A stretch of DNA of 6,947 bases, taken from assembly GCA_903912275.1 (NCBI GenBank), contig CAIWGR010000192.1, positions 1 through 6,947 on the forward strand, read 5' to 3'. This document shows positions 1-6,355 of this stretch, piece after piece. The translations under genes were made by a program, and so were the position numbers. Origin of the DNA: an uncultured delta proteobacterium (GTDB taxonomy: Bacteria; Myxococcota_A; Bradymonadia; REDH01). Below the pieces are notes generated by a model. The model ran no database searches. It was given only the letters and a program-made list of their open reading frames with translations, and was not told the DNA's origin. Each line of letters begins with the position of its first letter. The first letter of the stretch is position 1.

Positions 1-1608
1 CTCCTCCTTCTCCTTGCCGCCTGCGGCACCTCCTCCTCGCCAGGCGTCACTGCGGTCGGTGGCGATGCCGGTGCCGATGGTTCCGGCGCTGCTGTGGACG
101 GCGGCTCCGACGCCGTTGATGGTTCTGCTGATGGTGGCGGCGCGACGGACACAAGCGTTGAATCGGACGGTGGCGATACCTCCGACGGCGGCGTCATCTC
201 CATCGTAGAGGCCTGCGATAACCGCTTCGACGATGACGGCGACGGCGCGGTAGACTGTGACGACACCGACTGTTCCGCCAGCCCGCTCTGCGCGGTCGTG
301 CCCGTCACCGAAGAGGGCGCGCTCTGCTTCGACACGGTCGACAACGACTTCGACGGCCTCGTTGATTGCGACGACGATGGCTGCGCTGCGCTGCTGAACT
401 GCCAGCCGGTGCTGCCGGAGTCGGGCAACCGTGTATGCGCGGATACGACCGATAACGACGGCGATGGGCTCGTGGACTGTGATGACCCCGATTGCGCGGG
501 ATATGGCGGCTGCACCGGTACGCCCTTGGTGGAGACTGGGCGCACCTTCTGCAGCGACGGTATCGACAATGACCTCGACGGCGCCGTGGACTGTGACGAC
601 AGCGACTGCCTCGGCAGCTCCGCCTGCCCCATCATCGTGCCCGAGGTAGGTCCGCTCTGCTCCGACGGGCAAGACAACGACTTCGACGGCGCAGTGGACT
701 GCGATGACAGCGACTGTCTTGGCGACCCTGCCTGCGCGCCGACAACCACGGAGACCGGTCGCGCCTGCTTCGACCGGGTCGACAACGACGGCGACGGCGC
801 CATTGACTGCGCCGACACCGACTGCGCCGCCGACCCGGCCTGCGCCCCTGTCACCACCGAGACAGGTCGCGCCTGCTTTGACGGTGTCGACAACGATGGC
901 GACGGCGCCGCGGACTGCGCAGACACGGACTGCGCCGGCTCGCCGAACTGCTTTGTGCCAACCGCCGAGGTTGGAACGCAGTGCCGCGACACGCTCGACA
1001 ATGATGCTGACGGTGCAGCCGACTGCGCCGATACGGACTGCGCCCTGGCCGCCAACTGCGCCACCAGCCCGGTGGCGGAGGTGGATGCGCTCTGCTTCGA
1101 CGCCTTCGACAACGACGGCGATGGCGCCACCGACTGCGCCGATACCGACTGCGCTGCGTTGCTCGGTTGCCTCCCCGTCCAGCCAGAGACGGGTCGCGCC
1201 TGCGCCGACGGTACCGACAACGATGGCAACGGTCTCACCGACTGCGCCGATCCCTCCTGCGCCGGCACAGGCGGCTGCCCTGGAACGCCGCTCTACGAGA
1301 CGGGTCGCGCCTGCGGCGATGGCACCGACAACGATGGCGACGGTGCCATCGACTGCGCCGACAGTGACTGCTTCAGCTCCTTCGCCTGCGGCGCCGTCAT
1401 TCCCGAGCAGGGCCGCACCTGTGGCGACGGCATCGACAACGACTTCGACGGCGCCATCGACTGTGCCGACAGCGGCTGCGCGACCGACCCTGCATGCATC
1501 GTCCCCGGCGCCGTGGAACTCAACTGCACCAACGGCGCCGACGACGATGCGGACGGCACCATCGACTGTGCCGACAGCGACTGTGTTGGCACGCCGGCCT
1601 GCCCCTAA
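1..1608 (+). CDS. Repeat-rich secreted lipoprotein, 5' partial (13 Cys/Asp repeats)
   Basis: The frame is open from the left edge to TAA at 1606-1608, so the start codon is outside the window. The first visible residues, LLLLLAAC followed by GTSSS, are the hydrophobic end and lipobox of a lipoprotein signal peptide, with Cys at 22-24 as the lipidated residue. About 63 Gly/Asp/Ser/Ala-rich residues follow as a flexible tether. From 214 to the end there are 13 tandem units, and the protein stops one Pro after the last repeat Cys, with no enzymatic domain and no C-terminal sorting signal. Each unit has an Asp cluster (DNDxDG) like the calcium loops of thrombospondin type 3 repeats, and four Cys that could form two disulfides. 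Likely role: an envelope or surface lipoprotein, Ca2+-binding and disulfide-stabilised; this is inferred and the binding partner is unknown. A GTG at 94 could be taken for a start, but that would discard the lipobox. Lipoprotein call firm, function open. Confidence 0.88.
   Translation, partial: LLLLLAACGTSSSPGVTAVGGDAGADGSGAAVDGGSDAVDGSADGGGATDTSVESDGGDTSDGGVISIVEACDNRFDDDGDGAVDCDDTDCSASPLCAVVPVTEEGALCFDTVDNDFDGLVDCDDDGCAALLNCQPVLPESGNRVCADTTDNDGDGLVDCDDPDCAGYGGCTGTPLVETGRTFCSDGIDNDLDGAVDCDDSDCLGSSACPIIVPEVGPLCSDGQDNDFDGAVDCDDSDCLGDPACAPTTTETGRACFDRVDNDGDGAIDCADTDCAADPACAPVTTETGRACFDGVDNDGDGAADCADTDCAGSPNCFVPTAEVGTQCRDTLDNDADGAADCADTDCALAANCATSPVAEVDALCFDAFDNDGDGATDCADTDCAALLGCLPVQPETGRACADGTDNDGNGLTDCADPSCAGTGGCPGTPLYETGRACGDGTDNDGDGAIDCADSDCFSSFACGAVIPEQGRTCGDGIDNDFDGAIDCADSGCATDPACIVPGAVELNCTNGADDDADGTIDCADSDCVGTPACP
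214..1602 (+). repeat. 13 tandem 35-38-residue Cys/Asp repeats in the lipoprotein
   Basis: Units begin at the codons for their first Cys: 214, 325, 436, 550, 658, 766, 874, 982, 1093, 1201, 1312, 1420 and 1525. Every unit has an invariant 26-residue core with Cys at core positions 1, 15, 20 and 26, Asp at 6, 8 and usually 10, Gly at 11 and Asp at 14. Linkers of 9-12 residues join the cores, often reading PETGRA or a variant. The core Asp/Gly spacing resembles a thrombospondin type 3 Ca2+ loop. Deviations are few: unit 10 has Asn for the third loop Asp, units 2, 10 and 12 lack the Asp before the third Cys, and units 1 and 13 have DDD in place of DND. The constant core and variable linker argue that the core is the folded, selected element. 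Confidence 0.93.
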
Positions 1609-1632
1609 GCGAGCCGGCTTCAGGAGGGATTC

Positions 1633-1646
1633 CCGCGTGAAAGCGG
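1633..1646 (+). other. Weak stem-loop after the lipoprotein gene
   Basis: CCGC at 1633-1636 can pair with GCGG at 1643-1646 around the loop GTGAAA. It lies 24 bases after the lipoprotein stop and is followed by a mildly T-rich stretch (ATTCTTCT, 1651-1658). With only four base pairs it is a poor terminator candidate, recorded because it is the nearest one with any T-rich tail. Confidence 0.15.
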
Positions 1647-1687
1647 TGCGATTCTTCTGACATGCTGCGGCATTTGAGTTGCTTGAC

Positions 1688-1706
1688 GGGCGGCGCGGCG
1701 CTGCCC
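1688..1706 (+). terminator. Strong GC hairpin between lipoprotein gene and oleA (terminator or attenuator)
   Basis: GGGCGGCG at 1688-1695 pairs with CGCTGCCC at 1699-1706, giving an eight-pair stem with a single G-T pair and a three-base loop (CGG). It is the strongest stem I can find in the 154-base spacer. It is followed by TAGAGACCC, not a T-run, so it does not meet the usual intrinsic terminator pattern. It could still slow or stop readthrough from the lipoprotein gene, or fold in a long 5' leader of oleA if transcription starts upstream. Chance pairing is more likely in GC-rich DNA, so confidence is modest. Confidence 0.35.
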
Positions 1707-1711
1707 TAGAG

Positions 1712-1733
1712 ACCCGCGGCCGCGCGGTATCAT
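1712..1733 (+). promoter_or_regulatory. oleA: Possible oleA promoter -10 (TATCAT) next to a GC quasi-palindrome
   Basis: TATCAT at 1728-1733 matches the sigma-70 -10 consensus at five of six bases and would place a transcription start near 1740, giving a short leader with the ribosome binding site at 1754. No good -35 hexamer lies 16-18 bases upstream, so any such promoter would be weak, activator-dependent or read by another sigma factor. Directly before it, 1712-1728 forms a quasi-palindrome centred on GCGGCCGC (ACC at 1712-1714 opposite GGT at 1726-1728, with one bulged base), which could be an operator or a second hairpin. The placement is suggestive only. Confidence 0.25.
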
Positions 1734-1753
1734 CCGTGCTGTCGTTGTGCTGC

Positions 1754-1758
1754 GGGAG
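1754..1758 (+). promoter_or_regulatory. oleA: Ribosome binding site that sets the oleA start
   Basis: GGGAG lies four bases before the GTG at 1763. This supports 1763 over the in-frame start at 1679, whose extra 28 codons encode residues unlike any OleA N-terminus. Confidence 0.6.
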
Positions 1759-1762
1759 TGCC

Positions 1763-2779
1763 GTGAAGTTTCAACAAGTTTCCATCCTGTCGGTTGCTCA
1801 CGCCGATGCCCCGAATCGGGTCTCTTCTGCTTGGATTGAGCAGCAGATCGCTCCAACGATGGAGCGCCTCGCGGTGCAGCCAGGTCTGCTCGAGAGCCTC
1901 ACAGGCATCGCGTCGCGCGGTTGGCTCAACGAAGGCCAGATGCCCAGCGACGCCGCTACCGCTGCTGCCGAGATTGCGCTGGAGCGCGCCGGCATCGATC
2001 GCGCCCGCGTCGGCATCCTCATCAACACCTCCGTCTGCCGCGACTACCTCGAGCCGTCGACGGCCTGCATCGTCCATGGCAACCTCGGCATGCCATCGAC
2101 CTGCATGAACATCGACGTCGGCAACGCCTGCCTCGGCTTCCTGAACGGCATGGACCTCGTCGCCTCGATGATTGAAAATGGCAGCATCGATTACGGCCTC
2201 ATCGTCGACGGTGAAGACAGCCGGCCGCCCATTTCGGCGACCATCGGCCGTCTGCTCGATCCGAACATCGACCAGAAGGAGTTCCGCGCCAACTTCGCCA
2301 CGCTCACGCTCGGCTCCGGCGGCGCTGCCATGCTGCTCTGCCGTTCTGAACTCCACCCCGATGCGGCCCGCTTCGTCGGCGGGGTGACGCTCGCTGCGAC
2401 CGAGCACAACCGGCTCTGCATCGGCTACCCGGACCGCATGTTCACCGACACCAAGAAACTCCTCTTCGCCGGGCTCGAGCTGGCGCAGCAGACCTTCGAA
2501 CTGGCCAAGCGCGAGCTCGGCTGGGGTGAAACGGAGCTCGACGAGTACTGCCTCCATCAGGTGAGCAAGGTCCACACCGACTCGCTCTGCAGCCTGCTCG
2601 GCCTGCCCGTGGAGAAGGTGCTCGCCATCTTCCCCGAGTATGGCAACGTGGGGCCCGCCTCCATCATCATCGCGCTGTCCAAGTCCATCGAGGCGGGGCG
2701 TATCAAGAAGGGCGATCGCGTCGGCCTGCTCGGCATCGGGAGCGGTCTCAACTGCTCCATGGCGGAGCTTGTCTGGTGA
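1763..2779 (+). CDS. oleA: OleA, acyl-CoA:acyl-CoA head-to-head condensing enzyme (thiolase fold)
   Basis: OleA carries out the first step of long-chain olefin synthesis: a non-decarboxylative Claisen condensation of two fatty acyl-CoAs to a 2-alkyl-3-ketoalkanoate. With the GTG start at 1763 the product is 338 residues, the length I recall for Xanthomonas campestris OleA, and begins VKFQQVSI where that protein has MLFQNVSI. Catalytic residues are in place: nucleophile Cys123 in GNACLGFLNGM, Glu97 in RDYLEPSTA, His265 in LHQVSK and Asn295 in EYGNVGPAS. These equal Cys143, Glu117, His285 and Asn315 in the published numbering, shifted by 20. The C-terminus GIGSGLNCSMAELVW is typical of OleA and separates it from FabH, which condenses with malonyl-ACP. 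It is the first gene of the operon, and its end carries a ribosome binding site (GGAG, 2764-2767) for oleB. Donor chain length cannot be read. Confidence 0.95.
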   Translation: MKFQQVSILSVAHADAPNRVSSAWIEQQIAPTMERLAVQPGLLESLTGIASRGWLNEGQMPSDAATAAAEIALERAGIDRARVGILINTSVCRDYLEPSTACIVHGNLGMPSTCMNIDVGNACLGFLNGMDLVASMIENGSIDYGLIVDGEDSRPPISATIGRLLDPNIDQKEFRANFATLTLGSGGAAMLLCRSELHPDAARFVGGVTLAATEHNRLCIGYPDRMFTDTKKLLFAGLELAQQTFELAKRELGWGETELDEYCLHQVSKVHTDSLCSLLGLPVEKVLAIFPEYGNVGPASIIIALSKSIEAGRIKKGDRVGLLGIGSGLNCSMAELVW

Positions 2780-3705
2780 GCCTCACGCTCGCCGACATCG
2801 GCGTCGCGGACGCACTCCTTCCCTACCGGTCGCAGCGTTGGGACAACGCAGGCCATGAGCAGCACTACCTCGACGAGGGCAGCGGCGACCCCGTCGTCAT
2901 GGTCCACGGCAACCCGAGCTGGTGTTTCCTCTGGCGCAACGCCGTTGCAGCCCTCCGCTCCGACTACCGCTGCATCGTCCCCGACCACATCGGCTGCGGC
3001 CTCTCGTCGCGGCCCACGGATGCCGACTACGACTTCACCTTTGAGCGGCGTGTCGCAGACTTTGGCCGCCTCATGGACCACCTCGCCTTCGACCGGCCTG
3101 TGACCATCATGGCGCATGACTGGGGTGGCATGATCAGCATGGCCTGGGCGGTTCAGAATCCGGGCAGGGTGGGGCGCATCTGCCTCTTCAACACCGGCGC
3201 CTTCCCCAATCCCCACATCAAGCGGCTGCCCTGGCAGCTCTGGCTTGTGCGGAATACTCCGGTGGGCGCCGCGCTCGTCTCGGGTCTCAACGCCTTTGCC
3301 GTGGGTGCGGCCTACACTGCGGTCACCCGCAAGGCGCTGACGCCGGAGCTTCGGGCCGCCTTCATTGCCCCCTACGCCAAGCGTGAGAACCGGCTGGCGA
3401 CGCTCCGTTTTGTGCAAGACATCCCGCTTGCGGCGGACGACCGAGGCTACGCGCTCGTTGCAGCGACCGGCGCTGGGCTGAAGCAGTTTGCCGCCACGCC
3501 CGTCTTCCTCGGCTGGGGGCTCAAGGACTTCGTCTTCGACGAGAGCTTCCTCAAGACCTTCGAGCAGGCCTGGCCCCAGGCAGAGGTCCATCGCGTCGCA
3601 GACGGGGGCCACTACGTGCTCGAAGATGCGGGCGACGAGCTCCTGCCGAAGGTAGTCGACTTCCTCCGGCGCAACGCCCCTGTGACGGGTCGCGCAACGC
3701 AATGA
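2776..3705 (+). CDS. oleB: OleB, beta-lactone decarboxylase (alpha/beta hydrolase)
   Basis: OleB performs the last step, removing CO2 from a cis-beta-lactone to give a cis-olefin. The 309-residue product is a haloalkane-dehalogenase-like alpha/beta hydrolase. HGNPSW (residues 44-49) supplies the oxyanion-side Asn46 and Trp49. The nucleophile elbow is HDWGG with Asp115 and neighbouring Trp116. The likely charge-relay acid is Asp251 in GLKDFVFD, and the general base is His279 in GGHYVLED. An Asp nucleophile rather than Ser excludes an ordinary esterase, and the position between oleA and oleC decides against a true dehalogenase. The GTG start overlaps the oleA stop as GTGA, with GGAG eight bases upstream, so translation is probably coupled. 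OleB is a separate protein here, not the OleB-OleC fusion known from Actinobacteria. Confidence 0.93.
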   Translation: MSLTLADIGVADALLPYRSQRWDNAGHEQHYLDEGSGDPVVMVHGNPSWCFLWRNAVAALRSDYRCIVPDHIGCGLSSRPTDADYDFTFERRVADFGRLMDHLAFDRPVTIMAHDWGGMISMAWAVQNPGRVGRICLFNTGAFPNPHIKRLPWQLWLVRNTPVGAALVSGLNAFAVGAAYTAVTRKALTPELRAAFIAPYAKRENRLATLRFVQDIPLAADDRGYALVAATGAGLKQFAATPVFLGWGLKDFVFDESFLKTFEQAWPQAEVHRVADGGHYVLEDAGDELLPKVVDFLRRNAPVTGRATQ

Positions 3706-5354
3706 GCTCGGTCAATATCGCGAGTCACCTCTCCGCGATGGCCGCGCGCCGCCCGAACGACATCGCCATCTACTGCGCCACGGGCGGAGACCCGGGCGAC
3801 CGCGACAGCTACGCGCGGATGACCTACGCGGAGCTCGACCAGCGCAGCGACGACATCGCTGCCGGGCTGCTCGCGATGGGGCTCAAGCGGGGCGACCGCT
3901 CGGCCCTCATGGTGAAGCCGGGGCTCAACCTGTTTTCGCTCACCTTCGCGCTCATCAAGGCGGGGATTGTCCCGGTGCTTATCGACCCGGGCATTGGGCT
4001 CAAGAACATCAAGGGCTGCATCGCCCGCTCCAAGCCGACGGCCTTCATCGGCATCCCGCAGGCGCACGCCGCCCGCCTCGTGCTCGGCTGGGGGCGCGAG
4101 ACGCTCACCCACCTCGTGACGGTGGGCACCCGCTGGGGTTGGGGCGGCGTCAGCCTGGAGGAGGTCATCGCCGCCGGTCGCGCCAAGCCTGTGCCGATGG
4201 CCGAGACGACGGCCGACGAGATCGCCGCCATCCTCTTTACGAGTGGCTCCACGGGACCGCCGAAGGGTGCCATCTGCCGTCACCGGAACTTCGCTGCCCA
4301 GGTGGTCGCCATCCGTGAGATGTTCGGCGTTCAGGAGGGCGAGATCAACGTCCCCACCTTCCCGCTCTTTGCCCTCTTCGACCCCGCGCTCGGCATGACC
4401 TCGGTCATCCCCGACATGGACGCATCGCGTCCCGCGAAGGTCTATCCTCCGAATGTGATCGAGGCCGTGAATGCCTTCGGAGCGACCACCATGTTCGGCT
4501 CCCCCGCGCTGCTCAACACGGTGAGTCGCTGGGGCGAGGCGCATGGCTCCAAGATGCCGACGCTTCGCCGTATCATGGCCGCCGGCGCGCCGGTGCCTGC
4601 GCCCATCATGCGTCGTATGCTCGCGCTCATTTCGCCCGATGGAGAGCTCTTCCCGCCCTACGGCGCCACCGAGTCGCTGCCCGTCGCGATGATGTCGAGC
4701 ACCGAGATTCTGGCAGAGACGTGGGCCGAGACAGAGAAGGGCGCCGGCGTCTGCGTCGGCCCGCCCGTGCCCTCCATCCGGCTTCGGGTCATCGGCATCA
4801 CCGATGAGGCCATCGCAGACCCCGCGCTGGCGACCGACTGCGCGGTTGGCGAAGTGGGTGAGATTGCGGTCTGCGGCGACGTGGTGACCACAGGCTATCT
4901 GAACGACGAAGGGGCCGACGCCCGCTCCAAGATGGTCTCTGCCTCCGGCGAGCTCTGGCACCGGATGGGCGACCTCGGCTACCTCGACGCCAAGGGCCGC
5001 CTCTGGTTCTGCGGGCGCAAAGGCCACCGCGTCGTGCTCGACGATGCGACCCTCTTCTCGGTCAACCTCGAGGAGGTCTTCAACACCCACCCGAGCGTCT
5101 ACCGGACCGCACTTGTCGGCGTGACGGTTGCCGGCATCCGCGAGCCGCTCCTCTGTGTGGAGCTGGAGCCGAACACCGCATCGCGGGAGAAGAAGCGCAT
5201 CGAGCAGGAGCTGCTGGCGATGGCCGCGGCAAACCCCGTCACCGCGCGGGTGAAGCGGATTCTCTTCCATCCTGGCTTCCCGGTCGATGTGCGCCACAAC
5301 GCCAAGATCAACCGGGAGACGCTGGCTGTCTGGGCGCAGGCGAGGCTCTCGTGA
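3702..5354 (+). CDS. oleC: OleC, ATP-dependent beta-lactone synthetase (ANL superfamily)
   Basis: OleC activates the 2-alkyl-3-hydroxyacid from OleD as an acyl-AMP and closes it to a beta-lactone, the substrate of OleB. The 550-residue product has the ANL adenylation motifs in order: the P-loop LFTSGSTGPPKG (residues 178-189), YGATE (320-324), GDLGYLD (423-429), the hinge region GRKGHRV (438-444), and the C-terminal catalytic Lys535 in RHNAKINRE. Length and motifs fit the OleC group. Outside an ole cluster it would be called a generic acyl-CoA ligase, but no CoA thioester product is needed here. The ATG overlaps the oleB stop as ATGA, and I see no clear ribosome binding site ahead of it, so its translation probably depends on reinitiation after oleB. 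It is the only gene of the four with ATG; the others use GTG. Confidence 0.94.
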   Translation: MSSVNIASHLSAMAARRPNDIAIYCATGGDPGDRDSYARMTYAELDQRSDDIAAGLLAMGLKRGDRSALMVKPGLNLFSLTFALIKAGIVPVLIDPGIGLKNIKGCIARSKPTAFIGIPQAHAARLVLGWGRETLTHLVTVGTRWGWGGVSLEEVIAAGRAKPVPMAETTADEIAAILFTSGSTGPPKGAICRHRNFAAQVVAIREMFGVQEGEINVPTFPLFALFDPALGMTSVIPDMDASRPAKVYPPNVIEAVNAFGATTMFGSPALLNTVSRWGEAHGSKMPTLRRIMAAGAPVPAPIMRRMLALISPDGELFPPYGATESLPVAMMSSTEILAETWAETEKGAGVCVGPPVPSIRLRVIGITDEAIADPALATDCAVGEVGEIAVCGDVVTTGYLNDEGADARSKMVSASGELWHRMGDLGYLDAKGRLWFCGRKGHRVVLDDATLFSVNLEEVFNTHPSVYRTALVGVTVAGIREPLLCVELEPNTASREKKRIEQELLAMAAANPVTARVKRILFHPGFPVDVRHNAKINRETLAVWAQARLS

Positions 5355-6355
5355 AGCGGGCGCTCGTTACAGGCGGCGGCGGCTTCCTCGGCAGCTACAT
5401 CTGCCGCGACCTGCGCGCGCGGGGCGTAGCGGTCGTTTCGCTGCAGCGTGGCGACTACCCCGCGCTGGCGGCGATGGGCGTTACGACGGTTCGTGGCGAC
5501 ATCGCCGATGCAGACTCTGTGATGCGGGCGGCGGAGGGGTGCGACACGGTCTTTCATGTGGCCGCCAAGGCGGGTGTATGGGGCTCCTACGAGAGCTACC
5601 GCGTCGCCAACATTGTGGGCACCGAACGGGTGCTGGCGGCTTGCGCCGCGCAGGGCGTCTCGCGACTGGTCTACACGAGCACGCCGAGCGTGGTGCATGG
5701 CGGCGACGATGTGGCAGGCGTGGATGAGTCGGCCCCCTACGCATCCCACTTCCTCACGGCCTATCCCGCGACCAAGGCGGAGGCAGAGAAGATGGTCCTG
5801 GCCCAGCACGGCACGGCGCTCGCGACCGTGGCGCTCCGGCCCCACCTCATCTGGGGGCCCGGCGACAACCACCTCGTGCCCCGCATCATCGAGCGTCATC
5901 GCGCAGGGCGGCTCCGCTTTGTGGGAGACGGCAGCAACGTCATCGACGGCGTCTATGTGGAGAACGCTGCAACGGCCCATCTGCTCGCTGCGGATTGCCT
6001 GGCGCAGGGCGGTGCCTGCGGCGGAAAGGCCTACTTCATCACCAACGGCGAGCCGATGCCGCTACGCGACCTGGTCAACGGCATCGTTGGGGCCGCGGGG
6101 CTGGCACCGGTCGAGCGCACCATTCCGCCTGCTGTGGCCTATGCCGTCGGCGCGTTGCTCGAACTCATCTTCACGCTGCTGCGGCGTGAGAGCGAGCCGA
6201 TGATGACCCGGTTCGTCGCCAAGCAGCTCTCGACCGACCATTGGTACGACATCAGCGCCTCGGCGCGTGACTTCGGCTACCTGCCTGCCGTATCGACCGA
6301 AGAGGGATTGCGCCGCCTGGCAGCGTCGCTCCGCAACGAAGCCGGCCCCGCCTAG
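5351..6355 (+). CDS. oleD: OleD, NADPH-dependent 2-alkyl-3-oxoalkanoate reductase (SDR)
   Basis: OleD reduces the 2-alkyl-3-ketoacid made by OleA to the 3-hydroxyacid used by OleC. The 334-residue product is an extended short-chain dehydrogenase of the 3beta-HSD/epimerase type. The N-terminal cofactor motif is TGGGGFLG (residues 7-14). The catalytic pair is Tyr138 and Lys142 in YPATK, and the region YTSTPSVV (108-115) holds the accompanying Ser/Thr. GDN at 171-173 and VYVEN at 201-205 are typical of the family. A hydrophobic stretch at 261-277 could touch membrane or partner proteins, as often seen in 3beta-HSD relatives. The GTG start overlaps the oleC stop as GTGA, with GAGG five bases upstream. 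Its TAG stop shares CTAG with the stop of the opposing gene. Cofactor preference (NADPH) comes from family knowledge, not from this sequence. Confidence 0.92.
   Translation: MKRALVTGGGGFLGSYICRDLRARGVAVVSLQRGDYPALAAMGVTTVRGDIADADSVMRAAEGCDTVFHVAAKAGVWGSYESYRVANIVGTERVLAACAAQGVSRLVYTSTPSVVHGGDDVAGVDESAPYASHFLTAYPATKAEAEKMVLAQHGTALATVALRPHLIWGPGDNHLVPRIIERHRAGRLRFVGDGSNVIDGVYVENAATAHLLAADCLAQGGACGGKAYFITNGEPMPLRDLVNGIVGAAGLAPVERTIPPAVAYAVGALLELIFTLLRRESEPMMTRFVAKQLSTDHWYDISASARDFGYLPAVSTEEGLRRLAASLRNEAGPA

Larger units (their letters stand above)
1763..6355 (+). other. oleABCD: oleABCD operon for long-chain olefin biosynthesis
   Basis: Four genes with three four-base overlaps (GTGA at 2776-2779, ATGA at 3702-3705, GTGA at 5351-5354) make a single transcript with coupled translation very likely. 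Gene order is A-B-C-D, while the reaction order is A, D, C, B. OleB, OleC and OleD are known from other bacteria to assemble into a large complex, and coupled, stoichiometric translation would suit that. No regulator, transporter or acyl-CoA supply gene is visible beside it. The expected product is a cis internal olefin made from two fatty acyl chains; its length is set by OleA and by the host acyl-CoA pool. Confidence 0.93.

Noticed and set aside
214..1602. CRISPR array or DNA-level satellite suggested by regular spacing
   Set aside because: The periodicity is in codons, in frame through a lipoprotein with a clear lipobox. Repeats are diverged at DNA level and there are no unique spacers.
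704..1660. 318-codon plus-strand frame overlapping the lipoprotein repeats
   Set aside because: It is the +1 frame of the repeats, giving a Thr/Ala/Pro-rich artefact whose periodicity simply copies that of the real gene.
1683..1712. TTGACG at 1683-1688 with CTAGAG or TAGAGA as a sigma-70 promoter
   Set aside because: The -35 match is good, but either -10 candidate is poor and the spacer between them is the hairpin stem itself. Not strong enough to list.
1679..1762. Upstream in-frame start giving a 366-residue OleA
   Set aside because: The extra residues (LDGRRGAALETRG and on) match no OleA N-terminus and run through the hairpins. The GTG at 1763 has GGGAG before it and gives the expected 338 residues.
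1730..2575. 281-codon minus-strand open frame opposite oleA
   Set aside because: Shadow of a well-supported OleA. It also spans the oleA start region, with no ribosome binding site or family signature.
2557..3702. 381-codon minus-strand open frame opposite oleB
   Set aside because: Shadow of oleB and the end of oleA; no motif and low-complexity composition.
2776..3705. Haloalkane dehalogenase as the function of the second operon gene
   Set aside because: The fold and Asp nucleophile are shared, but the gene sits between oleA and oleC, with oleD following, as OleB does.
3612..5297. 561-codon open frame on the minus strand opposite oleC
   Set aside because: It is antisense to a gene with full ANL motifs. 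Its translation is rich in Arg, His, Gly and Asp with no recognisable domain, as expected from the reverse frame of GC-rich codons.
5099..5980. 293-codon minus-strand open frame across the oleC/oleD junction
   Set aside because: It straddles two confident genes on the other strand and shows no domain.
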